DNA of 64,000 nt, from assembly GCA_002720485.1 (NCBI GenBank), contig PBIQ01000029.1, forward strand, positions 1-64,000, in the 5' to 3' direction. Numbering within the stretch: the stretch's first letter is position 1; each line of letters starts with the position of its first letter. The notes under the pieces were generated by a model. That model worked only from the letters and a program-made list of their open reading frames with translations. It was not told where the DNA came from and made no database searches. Below, piece after piece: positions 8,433 to 17,933 of this stretch. The translations under genes and the position numbers were made by a program. This DNA is from Acidimicrobiaceae bacterium (lineage in GTDB: Bacteria; Actinomycetota; Acidimicrobiia; Acidimicrobiales; UBA8592).

Positions 8433-10562
8433 CTAGGATTTGAACAAATACTCTGTTTCTGCTCCCCCTAACAAGAATTCTACTTCTTCAATAAGAAGAG
8501 AGATGTCGTCGTTACCTTTTGGGAGATCGAGAAGTTGGATGGCTGCGTCTCGCGCATGTTCTACCCACTGCTTGTCTCTTCGCAATGAGGCGAGTCTCAA
8601 ATCGTTTCTACCCTTTTGAATTACGCCCATGATGGTTCCCTCACCCCTAATCTCTAGATCAATCTCAGCTAATTCGAATCCATCGGTTGACGATTCAAGT
8701 GCAGTTAGCCTTTGAACTGCTTCATCAGTCCTAGCCCCGCTAACGAGAAAGCACCAGGACTCCATATCGCCTCTACCTACTCTGCCTCGTAATTGGTGGA
8801 GTTGGGCGATGCCAAAACGTTCAGCATCGAGAATAACCATAACCGTTGCATTCGGAACGTCTACTCCCACCTCGATAACTGTCGTCGAGATAAGCACATC
8901 TGTAGCCCCATCTCTAAATCTTGTCATCACTTCATATTTTTCTGGCCCTGTCAGACGACCATGCAAAAGATCCACTTCTAGCCCTTTGAGTTCAGTCTCT
9001 ATTAGTCGCTTGTGCGTTTTTTCAACAGAAGCTTTTTGTGTTGTTTCATTTTCTCCTATAAGGGGACAGACAACATAGGCCTGTTTTCCTTTCGCTATCT
9101 GGCTTCTGACCTTTTCCCAGACTTCGCTATCATCTTCAACCCATTTCGTTGAAATGGGGGTCCGGCCAGGTGGTAATTCGTCTAGGATTGAAACATCTAA
9201 GTCCCCGTATACCGTCATCGCCGCTGTTCTTGGTATAGGAGTAGCTGTCATGACCAAAAGATCTGGGATTTCCTCCCCTGATGCTTTGGCCCGAAGTGCC
9301 GCTCGTTGATCGACCCCAAAACGGTGCTGCTCGTCGATTACAGTCAGCCCCAAGTTTTTGAATTCTACGCCTTCTTGAATTAACGAGTGGGTTCCAATCA
9401 CAATGTCCACTGACCCCCTAGAAAGTCCGGCAATAATGTGATTTCTATCACTTTGGCCTGTCCTGCTAGTCAGAAGTTCGATCCTCAGAGGCCTTTCACC
9501 CATCAAAGTCTCAGGGCAGGGGACTTTCATGGAATCGATCAGGCCTGAGATACCCAAATAGTGCTGTTCAGCAAGAACTTCTGTCGGTGCCATTATCACT
9601 CCCTGCCTACCCCCTTCGACAACCCCAAGTAATCCGGCAACAGCGACAAGCGTCTTGCCTGAGCCGACATCACCTTGAAGCAACCTGTGCATTGGCATCT
9701 GTGACTGAAGGTCGCCCGTAATTTCGTTGATAACACGGATCTGTGCACCTGTGAGCTGAAAAGGCAACGTTGAAAGAAGGAGGTCAATGAATTTCCCTTG
9801 GAAATCGTGTGCTATCCCATGATTTGCAAGTTCAAAAATTCGCTTTCTTGCAACTAGAACCAACTGGATCCTCAGAAGCTCATCGAAGACCAGCCTGTTT
9901 CGGGCTTCTATGGTCTCACCTATTGAGGTTGGGTTGTGAATGTTTGTAAGTGCTGTGGTCCGGTCAACCAAATTATGGCGGTGGCGAATCGACAAAGGTA
10001 AAGGATCCGCAAACCCTCTAACTCTGGACTTGTGCAGGGCATCTGCTACCCATGCACCTATCTCCCAAGTTGAGAGGCCTGCTTTACCCGACTGTTGATA
10101 CACAGGAACAATTCTCCCCGTTTTATCTCCAACTAAGTCAACTACTGGGTTGGTCATTCTTCCTTTCCCCCGATATATGTCTAACTTCCCGAAGATAACT
10201 ACATGCATCTCCTCTTGGAGCTGTCGAGCTCTCCATGGCTGGTTGAAAAACGTAATCTCAAGGATTCCAGTTCCATCAGTGACTTCAGCTCGGACTATCT
10301 TCTTTCGATTTCTCGTCCTGATGGTTTGGACATCTAAAACTTCAGCGAGCACCATTCCTTCTTCGCCCTCTTGAAGTGCCCCTATTTTTGCTTCCTTTGT
10401 TCTATCGATATACCTTCGGGGATAGTGCGACAGGACGTCAAGCACTGTTTCGATCCCAATAGATTTGAGTGCCGTTTCTTTTTTTGCTCCGACACCCTTG
10501 AGGCGCGAGACAGGTAAGTTATCAAGGTCCGACAATGTGAGCGGTGATGTCAGGCGCTGCAT
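8433..10562 (-). CDS. recG: ATP-dependent DNA helicase RecG
   Basis: RecG remodels stalled replication forks and Holliday junctions. The 709-residue protein has an N-terminal wedge/OB domain (about 60-150). Its superfamily 2 helicase core shows Walker A GDVGSGKT at 297-304 and DEQH in VIDEQHRFGV near 410. Motif III follows as MTATPIPRT, and motif VI as QLRGRVGRG. The C-terminal region matches the RecG helical hook. The length is typical for actinobacterial RecG. The gene is separated from the upstream fakA-like gene by a terminator-like hairpin. Confidence 0.96.
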   Translation of the reverse strand: MQRLTSPLTLSDLDNLPVSRLKGVGAKKETALKSIGIETVLDVLSHYPRRYIDRTKEAKIGALQEGEEGMVLAEVLDVQTIRTRNRKKIVRAEVTDGTGILEITFFNQPWRARQLQEEMHVVIFGKLDIYRGKGRMTNPVVDLVGDKTGRIVPVYQQSGKAGLSTWEIGAWVADALHKSRVRGFADPLPLSIRHRHNLVDRTTALTNIHNPTSIGETIEARNRLVFDELLRIQLVLVARKRIFELANHGIAHDFQGKFIDLLLSTLPFQLTGAQIRVINEITGDLQSQMPMHRLLQGDVGSGKTLVAVAGLLGVVEGGRQGVIMAPTEVLAEQHYLGISGLIDSMKVPCPETLMGERPLRIELLTSRTGQSDRNHIIAGLSRGSVDIVIGTHSLIQEGVEFKNLGLTVIDEQHRFGVDQRAALRAKASGEEIPDLLVMTATPIPRTAAMTVYGDLDVSILDELPPGRTPISTKWVEDDSEVWEKVRSQIAKGKQAYVVCPLIGENETTQKASVEKTHKRLIETELKGLEVDLLHGRLTGPEKYEVMTRFRDGATDVLISTTVIEVGVDVPNATVMVILDAERFGIAQLHQLRGRVGRGDMESWCFLVSGARTDEAVQRLTALESSTDGFELAEIDLEIRGEGTIMGVIQKGRNDLRLASLRRDKQWVEHARDAAIQLLDLPKGNDDISLLIEEVEFLLGGAETEYLFKS

Positions 10563-10616
10563 GTATTTGGTTTAGTCGATTTGGAAGAACGATGAGCGGA
10601 ATCCCCTAAAATGGTT

Positions 10617-10638
10617 AAAAGCACGCCAGGCCCGTGCT
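10617..10638 (-). terminator. Terminator-like hairpin between fakA-like gene and recG
   Basis: A perfect six-base stem AGCACG/CGTGCT (10620-10625 and 10633-10638) with a seven-base loop. Read on the minus strand it is followed by TTTT. It lies just downstream of the fakA-like stop and upstream of recG, so it may terminate or attenuate transcription between the two. Confidence 0.5.
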
Positions 10639-10660
10639 ACTAGAAAAACTTATCTGAAAT

Positions 10661-12304
10661 TCACTCGACGCCGAAATAATAGGGATACAGAGGCTGTCCA
10701 CCTGAATGAATTTCGATTTCAACATTTTCTTTATTCTCTGCAAGCCATTCGGATATTTCTTCTGTCTGTTCATGGTTGCTCTCTTCTCCTGTAATTACAG
10801 TTACTAATTCATGATCTGGTCCAAGAAGTTTATCCAACAGGCCAATGGCGGCTTCTGTAATTGATTTCGAAATAACGCAGACCCCGTCTCGGTCGAGACC
10901 AATCCAGTCGCCCTCTTCGACCTTTCCTACTGTCGTTTCACTATCGCGAACCGCACGCGTAATCTCACCTGGGATTACTTGCCCAGCAGCTTCTTTCATA
11001 GGATTGAGATTACTTTCAACATCTGATCTTGGGTCAAATGCAAGTAGCGATGCAAAGCCTTCAGGAATGCTTCTAGTTGGAACGACTGCAACTGTCTTCT
11101 CTATTTGAGAGTTAACCTGTTCAGCCACGGGAATAATATTTTTGTTATTTGGAAGGATAATTATTTGGTCAGCCGAAATTGACTCCGTCGCTTGGAGAAG
11201 GTCACGAACTGACGGATTCATCGACTGCCCACCCCTTACAACTGCATTCACCCCTAATGAATCAAATATTGCTTGAACGCCATCACCCGCAACGACAGCA
11301 ATAACCGCTGTTGCAGATTGAGAGTCATTTGTGACAGAGATAGTATTGCCACCTCCAATTTCAAGCGTTTCACGATGATCCCCCAGCTCCTCATGAAGGT
11401 CAGTTACTCGGATGGTATTGGGAGTTCCTTGCCTGATACCTGCTTCAATCGCCCCACCGATATCGTCGGTGTGAATGTGGCAGTTATAAAGACCATTCCC
11501 ACCTACGACAACTATGGAATCGCCGAGGCCAGCCCAGTCTTCTTTGAAATCAGAGATGCTCTCATCGGGCGCCTCTAGAAAAAACATTACTTCGTATCTC
11601 AGTTCACCCACTTCTGTTAAACCTGTAACCGCAAGATGATCTGATGCCCTCATATTTTCTGGCATCTCAGCTGGAGGAGGTATTGGACGCCCATCAGCGA
11701 CGTGAAGAAATGAAGAAAGTAGTAGAACATAACCGGCCCCACCAGCATCGACAACACCAGCTTCTTTTAAGACTGGAAGTAACTCTGGTGTCCTTTTCAG
11801 AGATGATTCTGCTTCAAAAACAATTTTTTCAAGGAAGTCAACAGTGGAGATATCCTCTTTAGCAATTTCTAGAGCTTGTTCTGCTACTTCCCGAGCTACG
11901 GTCAGGATGGTTCCTTCAACCGGCTTCATGACCGAGCCATATGCCGCCTCTGAGGCAGCTTTAAGCGCCATCGAAATAGCTTCAGAATCAATTTCCTCGG
12001 CAGCAGCAAAACTATCTGACAGTGAACGAAGAATTTGGGACAGAATCACTCCGGAGTTCCCTCTAGCGCCCATCAGACTTCCATGACTGATAGCTTCCCA
12101 CTGCGACGAACCCTGATCATCACTCGTCTCTAGTTCTTCAGCGACTGAAGCAAGGGTTAGTGACATATTCGTTCCCGTGTCACCATCAGGGACAGGATAT
12201 ACGTTTAAAGCATTCAAAACATCCGAGTAAGTCTTCAACGAGTCACGAAAAACAAAAATAACATCTCTTATGTCGGTTTCGGAAAAGGATTTAAATTCAC
12301 CCAC
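10661..12304 (-). CDS. FakA-like DAK-domain kinase
   Basis: A 547-residue protein of the YloV/FakA family, homologous to the fatty acid kinase that, with a FakB lipid-binding partner, phosphorylates exogenous fatty acids for phospholipid synthesis. The N-terminal DAK2/DhaL nucleotide-binding domain shows NVYPVPDGDTGTNMSL near 38-53 and GARGNSGVILSQ near 80. The middle and C-terminal halves (AGGAGYVLLL, CHIHTDDIG) match the family. No fakB is visible in the window. fakA-recG adjacency is common in Gram-positive bacteria. The biochemical role is by homology. Confidence 0.88.
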   Translation of the reverse strand: MGEFKSFSETDIRDVIFVFRDSLKTYSDVLNALNVYPVPDGDTGTNMSLTLASVAEELETSDDQGSSQWEAISHGSLMGARGNSGVILSQILRSLSDSFAAAEEIDSEAISMALKAASEAAYGSVMKPVEGTILTVAREVAEQALEIAKEDISTVDFLEKIVFEAESSLKRTPELLPVLKEAGVVDAGGAGYVLLLSSFLHVADGRPIPPPAEMPENMRASDHLAVTGLTEVGELRYEVMFFLEAPDESISDFKEDWAGLGDSIVVVGGNGLYNCHIHTDDIGGAIEAGIRQGTPNTIRVTDLHEELGDHRETLEIGGGNTISVTNDSQSATAVIAVVAGDGVQAIFDSLGVNAVVRGGQSMNPSVRDLLQATESISADQIIILPNNKNIIPVAEQVNSQIEKTVAVVPTRSIPEGFASLLAFDPRSDVESNLNPMKEAAGQVIPGEITRAVRDSETTVGKVEEGDWIGLDRDGVCVISKSITEAAIGLLDKLLGPDHELVTVITGEESNHEQTEEISEWLAENKENVEIEIHSGGQPLYPYYFGVE

Positions 12305-12477
12305 GGAATCAGATACTACTCTTAACTTAGCTCCGGCAGCGAAATCACGTAAACCAACTCCAGTTATGACTTAATTAGCAAAAAGGAATGAAAGTCTCTT
12401 TGGTTCGTCTCTTGGGGTGTAATTCGTATATTCTTAGGTGATTCGCTAAGGCAACAACCGGCCGACTGGAGATCCTC

Positions 12478-12705
12478 ATGCAGGGAGTAATCAAGTCCTA
12501 CGACCCAAATACCAAAGACGGCGTTGTCATGTCCGAAAGAGATTTTGTTGAGTACGAACTGGCCCCCTCTGCCCTCGAAGGTTCAATCTTTCGGATGCTA
12601 CGACAAGGACAAAGAGTGATATTTGATCTTGAAGATAATGGGCTTGCAACAAATCTACGACTTGGATCTGAGGTTGATATGGGAACTCCAGATTTTTTGC
12701 AATAG
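12478..12705 (+). CDS. Cold-shock-domain-like OB-fold protein
   Basis: A 75-residue protein aligned with cold-shock domains: MQGVIKSYDP matches the first strand, KDGVVMS sits at the RNP1 position, and FVEYEL sits at RNP2. The aromatic residues that normally stack on RNA (KGFGFI, VFVHF) are mostly replaced, so nucleic-acid binding is uncertain. The C-terminal part, GQRVIFDLEDNG, fits the final strands. GGAG lies about eight bases before the ATG. It is transcribed divergently from the fakA-like gene and precedes pckA by about 30 bases. Confidence 0.68.
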   Translation: MQGVIKSYDPNTKDGVVMSERDFVEYELAPSALEGSIFRMLRQGQRVIFDLEDNGLATNLRLGSEVDMGTPDFLQ

Positions 12706-12738
12706 GTATTGAAATCGGCGTCCCTGCCGGAGGAACAC

Positions 12739-14409
12739 ATGACAGACAACCCCCAAAGCAACTTATCAGATGAATTGAGCGACCAGTTTGGCCTGACTAG
12801 CGTTTCGTTAGAGTACGGCCTCAGCCAGGACGAGCTGTTCTTCGCAGCAATCGAGAATGACCGTGGAAGAGTTGATCCAGATGGGGATTCCAACCAGCAG
12901 AAGGCCTTTCAAACCGCTCTAGGAGTAGATGGGCCACTCGTGTATTACACAGACCCATCATGCACAGGACGACCAGTTACCGATACCTTTGCTGTCGCAA
13001 GAGATAGTGTCATCAACACGGTTTGGTGGAAAGATGGCTTTGGTCAATTCCCTCCGGAAAAGTTTGATGAACTTCTTCCACGAGTCGTGGAGCACCTCAA
13101 TCAGAAAGAGGCAGTACTTTATGTGACTGATGTCTTTTGTGGGTGGGATCCAGAATTTTCGGAACCATACCGCTTCATTGGTGAATACGCTACACACGCT
13201 TACTTCTGCAACATTATGTTTCCTAAAGATGTTAGGGATGATTCTGACCGTCGCTCCTCCGGGTGGACGATCCTCAACGTCCCTTCGTTCCTCGCAGAGC
13301 CAGACAGGGACGGCACTAGGTCCAACCGTGCAGTTATCATGGATATCGAAAATCGTGTTGCCCTCGTAGTTGGCCCGGCCGACTACTGCGGTGTTAACAA
13401 GAAAACAATGTTCACAGTTATGAACTATGTTCTGCCGGCTAAAGGGCAACTCTCCATGCATTGTTCGGCGAACGTTGGCGACAACGAAGATAGCGCTATT
13501 TTATTTGGGCTTTCCGGCACAGGTAAAACAACACTCTCGGCTGACCCAAAACGGCTCCTTATTGGCGATGACGAACACGTTTGGACAGATGCAGGTGTAT
13601 CCAATTTTGAAGATGGATGCTACGCAAAGCTAATTGACCTCGATAAGGAAGCAGAGCCCGTTATTGCCGCAGCGCTAAGCATGAAAGGCACACTTATAGA
13701 GAATGTGCCGGCACTTTCGGGGAAAGCAATCCAAGAGACAGATCCCCAGGAGTTCGACTTAAATGATGGGTCAAGAACGGAAAATACTAGATTCGCATAT
13801 CCACTGACATGCAACCCAGGAGTTGCCGATGGGGCAAAAGGCCCTCATCCGGAGACAATTGTCTTGTTAACAGCTGATGCCTTTGGCGTTCTTCCACCTG
13901 TTTCAATTCTGAACCCTGAAGAAGTTATGTACCATTTCGTAACTGGATTCACGTCTAAATTAGCTGGAACTGAAGTTGGCGTAACAGAACCTCAGGCAAC
14001 TTTTTCTGCATGCTTCGGAGATCCGTTTATGTCGCAAAAACCGCATGTATACGCCAGCCTTTTGGCTAAACGTATGGAGGAACACGACACCAGATGCATC
14101 TTATTAAATACGGGATGGACTGGAGGCCCTTACGGAGTGGGAGAAAGAATGTCTCTAAAATACACGCGCGTGCTTTTAGACTCAGCACTCTCGGGTGTCT
14201 TTGATGATATTGAACTGGAAATCCAACCTATTCTGAAACTTCGCATGCCAGTGAGCTGCCCTAATGTCCCTGATGAAATCCTCGACCCAAGATCAACATG
14301 GGATGATGTGGATGCCTACGATCAACAAGCATTGAAACTTAGGGATATGTTCAGGAAAAATTACACAGAGAGCGGCTTTCAAAGTCTGGGGATTTCAGAG
14401 GTCATGTGA
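12739..14409 (+). CDS. pckA: Phosphoenolpyruvate carboxykinase (ATP)
   Basis: Catalyses oxaloacetate plus ATP to PEP, CO2 and ADP in gluconeogenesis. The 556-residue protein carries the ATP-type P-loop GLSGTGKTT at about 257-265. The metal and substrate motif GDDEHVW follows, with SNFEDGCYAK after it, and TRFAYPL and GPYGVGERM come later. The start at 12739 is supported by GGAGGAA five bases upstream; a TTG at 12709 is less likely. Most actinobacteria use the unrelated GTP-dependent enzyme, so the ATP type is noteworthy. It follows the cold-shock-like gene and may share its transcript. Confidence 0.95.
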   Translation: MTDNPQSNLSDELSDQFGLTSVSLEYGLSQDELFFAAIENDRGRVDPDGDSNQQKAFQTALGVDGPLVYYTDPSCTGRPVTDTFAVARDSVINTVWWKDGFGQFPPEKFDELLPRVVEHLNQKEAVLYVTDVFCGWDPEFSEPYRFIGEYATHAYFCNIMFPKDVRDDSDRRSSGWTILNVPSFLAEPDRDGTRSNRAVIMDIENRVALVVGPADYCGVNKKTMFTVMNYVLPAKGQLSMHCSANVGDNEDSAILFGLSGTGKTTLSADPKRLLIGDDEHVWTDAGVSNFEDGCYAKLIDLDKEAEPVIAAALSMKGTLIENVPALSGKAIQETDPQEFDLNDGSRTENTRFAYPLTCNPGVADGAKGPHPETIVLLTADAFGVLPPVSILNPEEVMYHFVTGFTSKLAGTEVGVTEPQATFSACFGDPFMSQKPHVYASLLAKRMEEHDTRCILLNTGWTGGPYGVGERMSLKYTRVLLDSALSGVFDDIELEIQPILKLRMPVSCPNVPDEILDPRSTWDDVDAYDQQALKLRDMFRKNYTESGFQSLGISEVM

Positions 14410-14480
14410 CGCCATCTGAGATCCCACATACATCGGTCCCCTTCTTCAGGTAAAACGTTCATGCAGTCTCCTCGACTTGA

Positions 14481-15512
14481 ATGTATTGTGGCACTGTGAG
14501 CGATTTGGAGCAACAAACTACCCCATTCCTTAGGGTAGATCTACCAAGATTTGAGTCTAATCTTTTGATAATGTCGGATGCTTTGCCTGGGACCGCTCTT
14601 CGGCCACATGTGAAAGCCTTCAAATCAACCGCTGTAGCAAAGCGACTATACAGCGCTGGGCATACAGCCTTTTGTTGCGCAACAGTCAAAGAGATGGAGG
14701 GCATGGCATCAGCCGGCCTAACCGATGATCTCCTTCTGGCTAACGAGGTACTGGACGCTCGTAGGCTGGGCGTTATTGCTAAAGATGGAGCCAAGATTAC
14801 TGTCGCAGTCGACTCTAAAGAAACTATTGATGCCGCTATTTCAGGAGGTGTCGTTAATGTCCTGATAGACGTCAACGTTGGGTTAAGAAGGTGCGGCTGT
14901 GCTGTTTCAGAGGCCGGAAATTTAGCTACATATGCGCGGGCAAATGGGCTCAATGTTCGGGGAGTAATGGGCTATGAGGGGCATCTGATGATGGTCCAAG
15001 ACAGATCAAAGCAGGCTGAAATGGTCAAAGATTCTATGGCGACCCTCTTGCGGGCCCACGAGAGTGTAGGAGGGCCGATTGTCTCAGCAGGTGGAACCGG
15101 AACTTTTGATATCAACAACTGGGCTACTGAAATTCAGGCAGGTTCTTATCTATTCATGGACACTGATTATGCAAAGCTAGGCTTACCGTTTTCGGAGTGT
15201 TTGTCGGTGATATCTCGAGTGATATCAGTCGCTCCTGAGAAGAACTGGGCTGTGGTAGATGCTGGACTCAAGGCGTTTGGAATGGATCATGGCAACCCAT
15301 CAGTTGAAGGTGGGATTGTTGGTTTTTGCTCAGACGAGCACACTACGCTTTACCCTCCGGAGGGACAAAGCCATGTGACATGGAATGTCGGAGATCTGGT
15401 AGCTCTCTTTCCCGCACATGTTGACCCGACAATAGCTAAGCATCAAAAGATGCTGGCGTGCGATGGGAATAGGATTTTAGAAGAGTGGCCCATAGACCTG
15501 AGAGGTTGGTAG
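14481..15512 (+). CDS. Alanine racemase fold-III PLP enzyme (DSD1/D-threonine aldolase-like)
   Basis: A 343-residue member of the fold-type III PLP family that includes D-threonine aldolase and eukaryotic-type D-serine dehydratase. The probable PLP lysine is K45 in RPHVKAFKS. SAGGTGTFDI near residue 198 fits the phosphate-binding region. The C-terminal FPAHVDPT carries the HxD metal-ligand position where these metalloenzymes have HxC or HxD. The substrate cannot be assigned from sequence. An internal GTG at 14496 is an alternative start. It is 36 bases upstream of an FAD oxidase and probably co-transcribed with it. Confidence 0.82.
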   Translation: MYCGTVSDLEQQTTPFLRVDLPRFESNLLIMSDALPGTALRPHVKAFKSTAVAKRLYSAGHTAFCCATVKEMEGMASAGLTDDLLLANEVLDARRLGVIAKDGAKITVAVDSKETIDAAISGGVVNVLIDVNVGLRRCGCAVSEAGNLATYARANGLNVRGVMGYEGHLMMVQDRSKQAEMVKDSMATLLRAHESVGGPIVSAGGTGTFDINNWATEIQAGSYLFMDTDYAKLGLPFSECLSVISRVISVAPEKNWAVVDAGLKAFGMDHGNPSVEGGIVGFCSDEHTTLYPPEGQSHVTWNVGDLVALFPAHVDPTIAKHQKMLACDGNRILEEWPIDLRGW

Positions 15513-15548
15513 TTCGGCCACTTTGATGCGGATGGAAGGAAAACGACT

Positions 15549-16847
15549 TTGAGTAACACTTGGGTTAACTGGGGAAGAAATCAAAAGTGTATTCCCAGTA
15601 AGTATGCGACCCCTACAAAAACGGATGAAGTAGCCAAGCTGGTTTGCCTGGGAGTTGCCGAACGACAAAAGGTCCGAGCTGTAGGTGCTAGCCATAGCTT
15701 CAGCCGGCTATGCGCTTCCGAGGGAATAATGATCGACCTGAGTAATTTCAATTCGATTATCGGAATCGACCAGGAACACATGCAGGTAACCGTGGGCGCT
15801 GGTATACGTCTTTTCGATTTAAATCGTGAGCTCGAATCTCATGGGTTAGCGCTCCCTAACCTAGGCGATATCGATCGCCAGAGTCTGGCTGGCGCTATCA
15901 GCACAGGAACGCATGGAACTGGGATAAATTACCATTCGATCAGCCAAGCTGTCATTGGATTAAAGATCGTTACCGGAGATGGAGGAATACTGGAATGTTC
16001 CCCTACCGAGAATCAGAATATTTTTGAGGCTGCGAGAGTAAGCCTCGGAGCTTTAGGGGTCATCATAGAAGTAACACTCCAATGTGTTCCTGCGTTTCGA
16101 TTACGGGCGATTGAGCAGACAACCAGTATCAATAATGTTCTTGAACTCTTCGAAGATGCTATTGGAACAGCAGATCACACAGAGTTTTTCTGGTTTCCCC
16201 ACACTGAAATAGGGACACTGAAAATCAACTCAAAGACAAACGATTCACCCAGCTATAGAAGTCCGTACAAGGCTTTTCTAAGTGACGAAGTGATAGCAAA
16301 CGGCGGGTTCGAGCTGATTAACAGATACGCGAAATTTTTCCCACAACGTGCCCAAAAGATACTGGAAAACCAGATCTCTACTGAGAGGAGAATTTCCTAT
16401 GTAGCATCCAGCCACAAAGTCTTTTGCTCAGCACGTCGAGTGCGATTTATCGAAATGGAATATGCCGTACCTTTGGAGTGTCTGTTTGAAGCTTTCCAGA
16501 AGGTACGCGAAGCAACCAACCAATTAGATCACCCAATAACCTTCCCTATCGAAGTTAGAGTCCTCGGTGCCGATGAGATACCTCTTTCACCTGCATACGG
16601 TAGGAAGTCAGGTTATATCGCCGTCCATGTATATAGGGGGAGCCCCACAGAGCCGTATTTCCAAATAGTTGAAAATATTATGCGAACTTACGATGGGCGA
16701 CCACATTGGGGGAAGGTGCACACGAGAACGAGTCAAGAATTGTCAGACCTATACCCTGAGTGGAATAAATTTCAATTGGTCCTCGAAGAGTTAGACCCTG
16801 ATGGTCATTTTTCTACTCCCTATCTCGATCGAGTCCTTAGAAACTAG
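15549..16847 (+). CDS. FAD-linked aldonolactone/alditol oxidase family protein
   Basis: A 432-residue oxidase of the vanillyl-alcohol-oxidase superfamily, closest in layout to L-gulono- or D-arabinono-1,4-lactone oxidases. The FAD domain shows VGASHSFSRL near residue 45, where H49 is at the position that covalently binds FAD in several relatives, and STGTHGTG near residue 117. The C-terminal GRPHWGKVH near 390 is the conserved HWGK of the ALO domain. The start is TTG with GGAAGG about nine bases upstream. The substrate is probably a sugar lactone or polyol; pairing with the preceding PLP enzyme is unexplained. Confidence 0.87.
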   Translation: MSNTWVNWGRNQKCIPSKYATPTKTDEVAKLVCLGVAERQKVRAVGASHSFSRLCASEGIMIDLSNFNSIIGIDQEHMQVTVGAGIRLFDLNRELESHGLALPNLGDIDRQSLAGAISTGTHGTGINYHSISQAVIGLKIVTGDGGILECSPTENQNIFEAARVSLGALGVIIEVTLQCVPAFRLRAIEQTTSINNVLELFEDAIGTADHTEFFWFPHTEIGTLKINSKTNDSPSYRSPYKAFLSDEVIANGGFELINRYAKFFPQRAQKILENQISTERRISYVASSHKVFCSARRVRFIEMEYAVPLECLFEAFQKVREATNQLDHPITFPIEVRVLGADEIPLSPAYGRKSGYIAVHVYRGSPTEPYFQIVENIMRTYDGRPHWGKVHTRTSQELSDLYPEWNKFQLVLEELDPDGHFSTPYLDRVLRN

Positions 16848-16853
16848 CTGAAT

Positions 16854-17870
16854 CTACTGATACCCATCGGGGTTCTGTTTTTGCCAATTCCAATGGTCGG
16901 CACACATCTTCAAAATAGTATTCTCTGCTCTCCAAGAGAGCTCTTCAGAAGCCTTTTCTGCATCTGCATATACGATCGGGACATCGCCGCTTCGCCTCCC
17001 TACTACCTCTTTGGGAATAGACTTTCCAATTACTTCCTCTACCGTCTGGATTAGCTCAAGCACAGAGGTGCCTTTCCCTGTCCCAAGGTTCCAAATATGA
17101 CTACCTTTTGTCTTTTCTAAGAAGCGAAGAGCAGCTAAATGGCCGCGTGCTAGATCAACAACATGGACGTAATCTCTTATGCATGTTCCATCTGGAGTCT
17201 CATAATCATCTCCAAAAATATAGAGCTTCTCTAATTTCTCGATTGCTACCTGCATGACGTATGGAACAAGATTGTTTGGTGTCCCTCTGGGCATTTCGCC
17301 AATTAACCCAGTTGAGTGTGCTCCTATGGGATTGAAATACCGAAGGAGGCCGATACTCCAATCTTTATCGCCCAAAGCCACATCGGTGAGCATTCTCTCG
17401 ATGAAATACTTCGTCATCCCATACGGGTTTGTAGGGCCAAGTGTTGCGCCTTCATCAACTGGTGAATCCTCAAAGGGTGAATAAACGGTTGCAGATGATG
17501 AAAAAACCAGTGTCGAAACTCCTGATGTTTCCATGGCTTTTACCAGACTCAGAGCAGACCCAAGATTGTTGTCATAATACTTAGTTGGTTCCTCTACTGA
17601 TTCTTTGACTGCTTTAAGCCCTGCAAAATGGACCACTGAAGTAATCGGGTATTCCTTAAAGACTTTAGTAATCGTAGAAGTATCGCGAAGATCTGCTCTA
17701 ACGAAAATCGGTGCTAAGCCTGTTATTTTCTCAATTCTTGACAAGACCTTATCGGATGAATTGACGAGGTTATCGACAATTATTACCTGATATCCGGCTT
17801 CCAATAATGCCACAGTGGTGTGGCTTCCGATATACCCTGTTCCCCCTGTTACAAGAGTGCATTTATCCAT
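16854..17870 (-). CDS. galE: UDP-glucose 4-epimerase
   Basis: Interconverts UDP-glucose and UDP-galactose with bound NAD. The 338-residue short-chain dehydrogenase-type protein has TGGTGYIG at 8-15 and the catalytic YGMTK with Y150 and K154. It also contains the GalE-typical SSSATVY and RYFNPIGAH segments. The length is normal. It is convergent with the FAD oxidase, their stops only six bases apart, and it stands apart from other sugar-nucleotide genes. Confidence 0.95.
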   Translation of the reverse strand: MDKCTLVTGGTGYIGSHTTVALLEAGYQVIIVDNLVNSSDKVLSRIEKITGLAPIFVRADLRDTSTITKVFKEYPITSVVHFAGLKAVKESVEEPTKYYDNNLGSALSLVKAMETSGVSTLVFSSSATVYSPFEDSPVDEGATLGPTNPYGMTKYFIERMLTDVALGDKDWSIGLLRYFNPIGAHSTGLIGEMPRGTPNNLVPYVMQVAIEKLEKLYIFGDDYETPDGTCIRDYVHVVDLARGHLAALRFLEKTKGSHIWNLGTGKGTSVLELIQTVEEVIGKSIPKEVVGRRSGDVPIVYADAEKASEELSWRAENTILKMCADHWNWQKQNPDGYQ

Positions 17871-17933
17871 AATTTAAGTCTGCCAGTAGAAGTCAGAAAT
17901 CAGAACTTCCGAAAGATGATGCTAACAACATCC

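Noticed and set aside
12958-13461. Minus-strand frame within pckA
   Set aside because: It is a shadow of the strongly conserved PEP carboxykinase frame.
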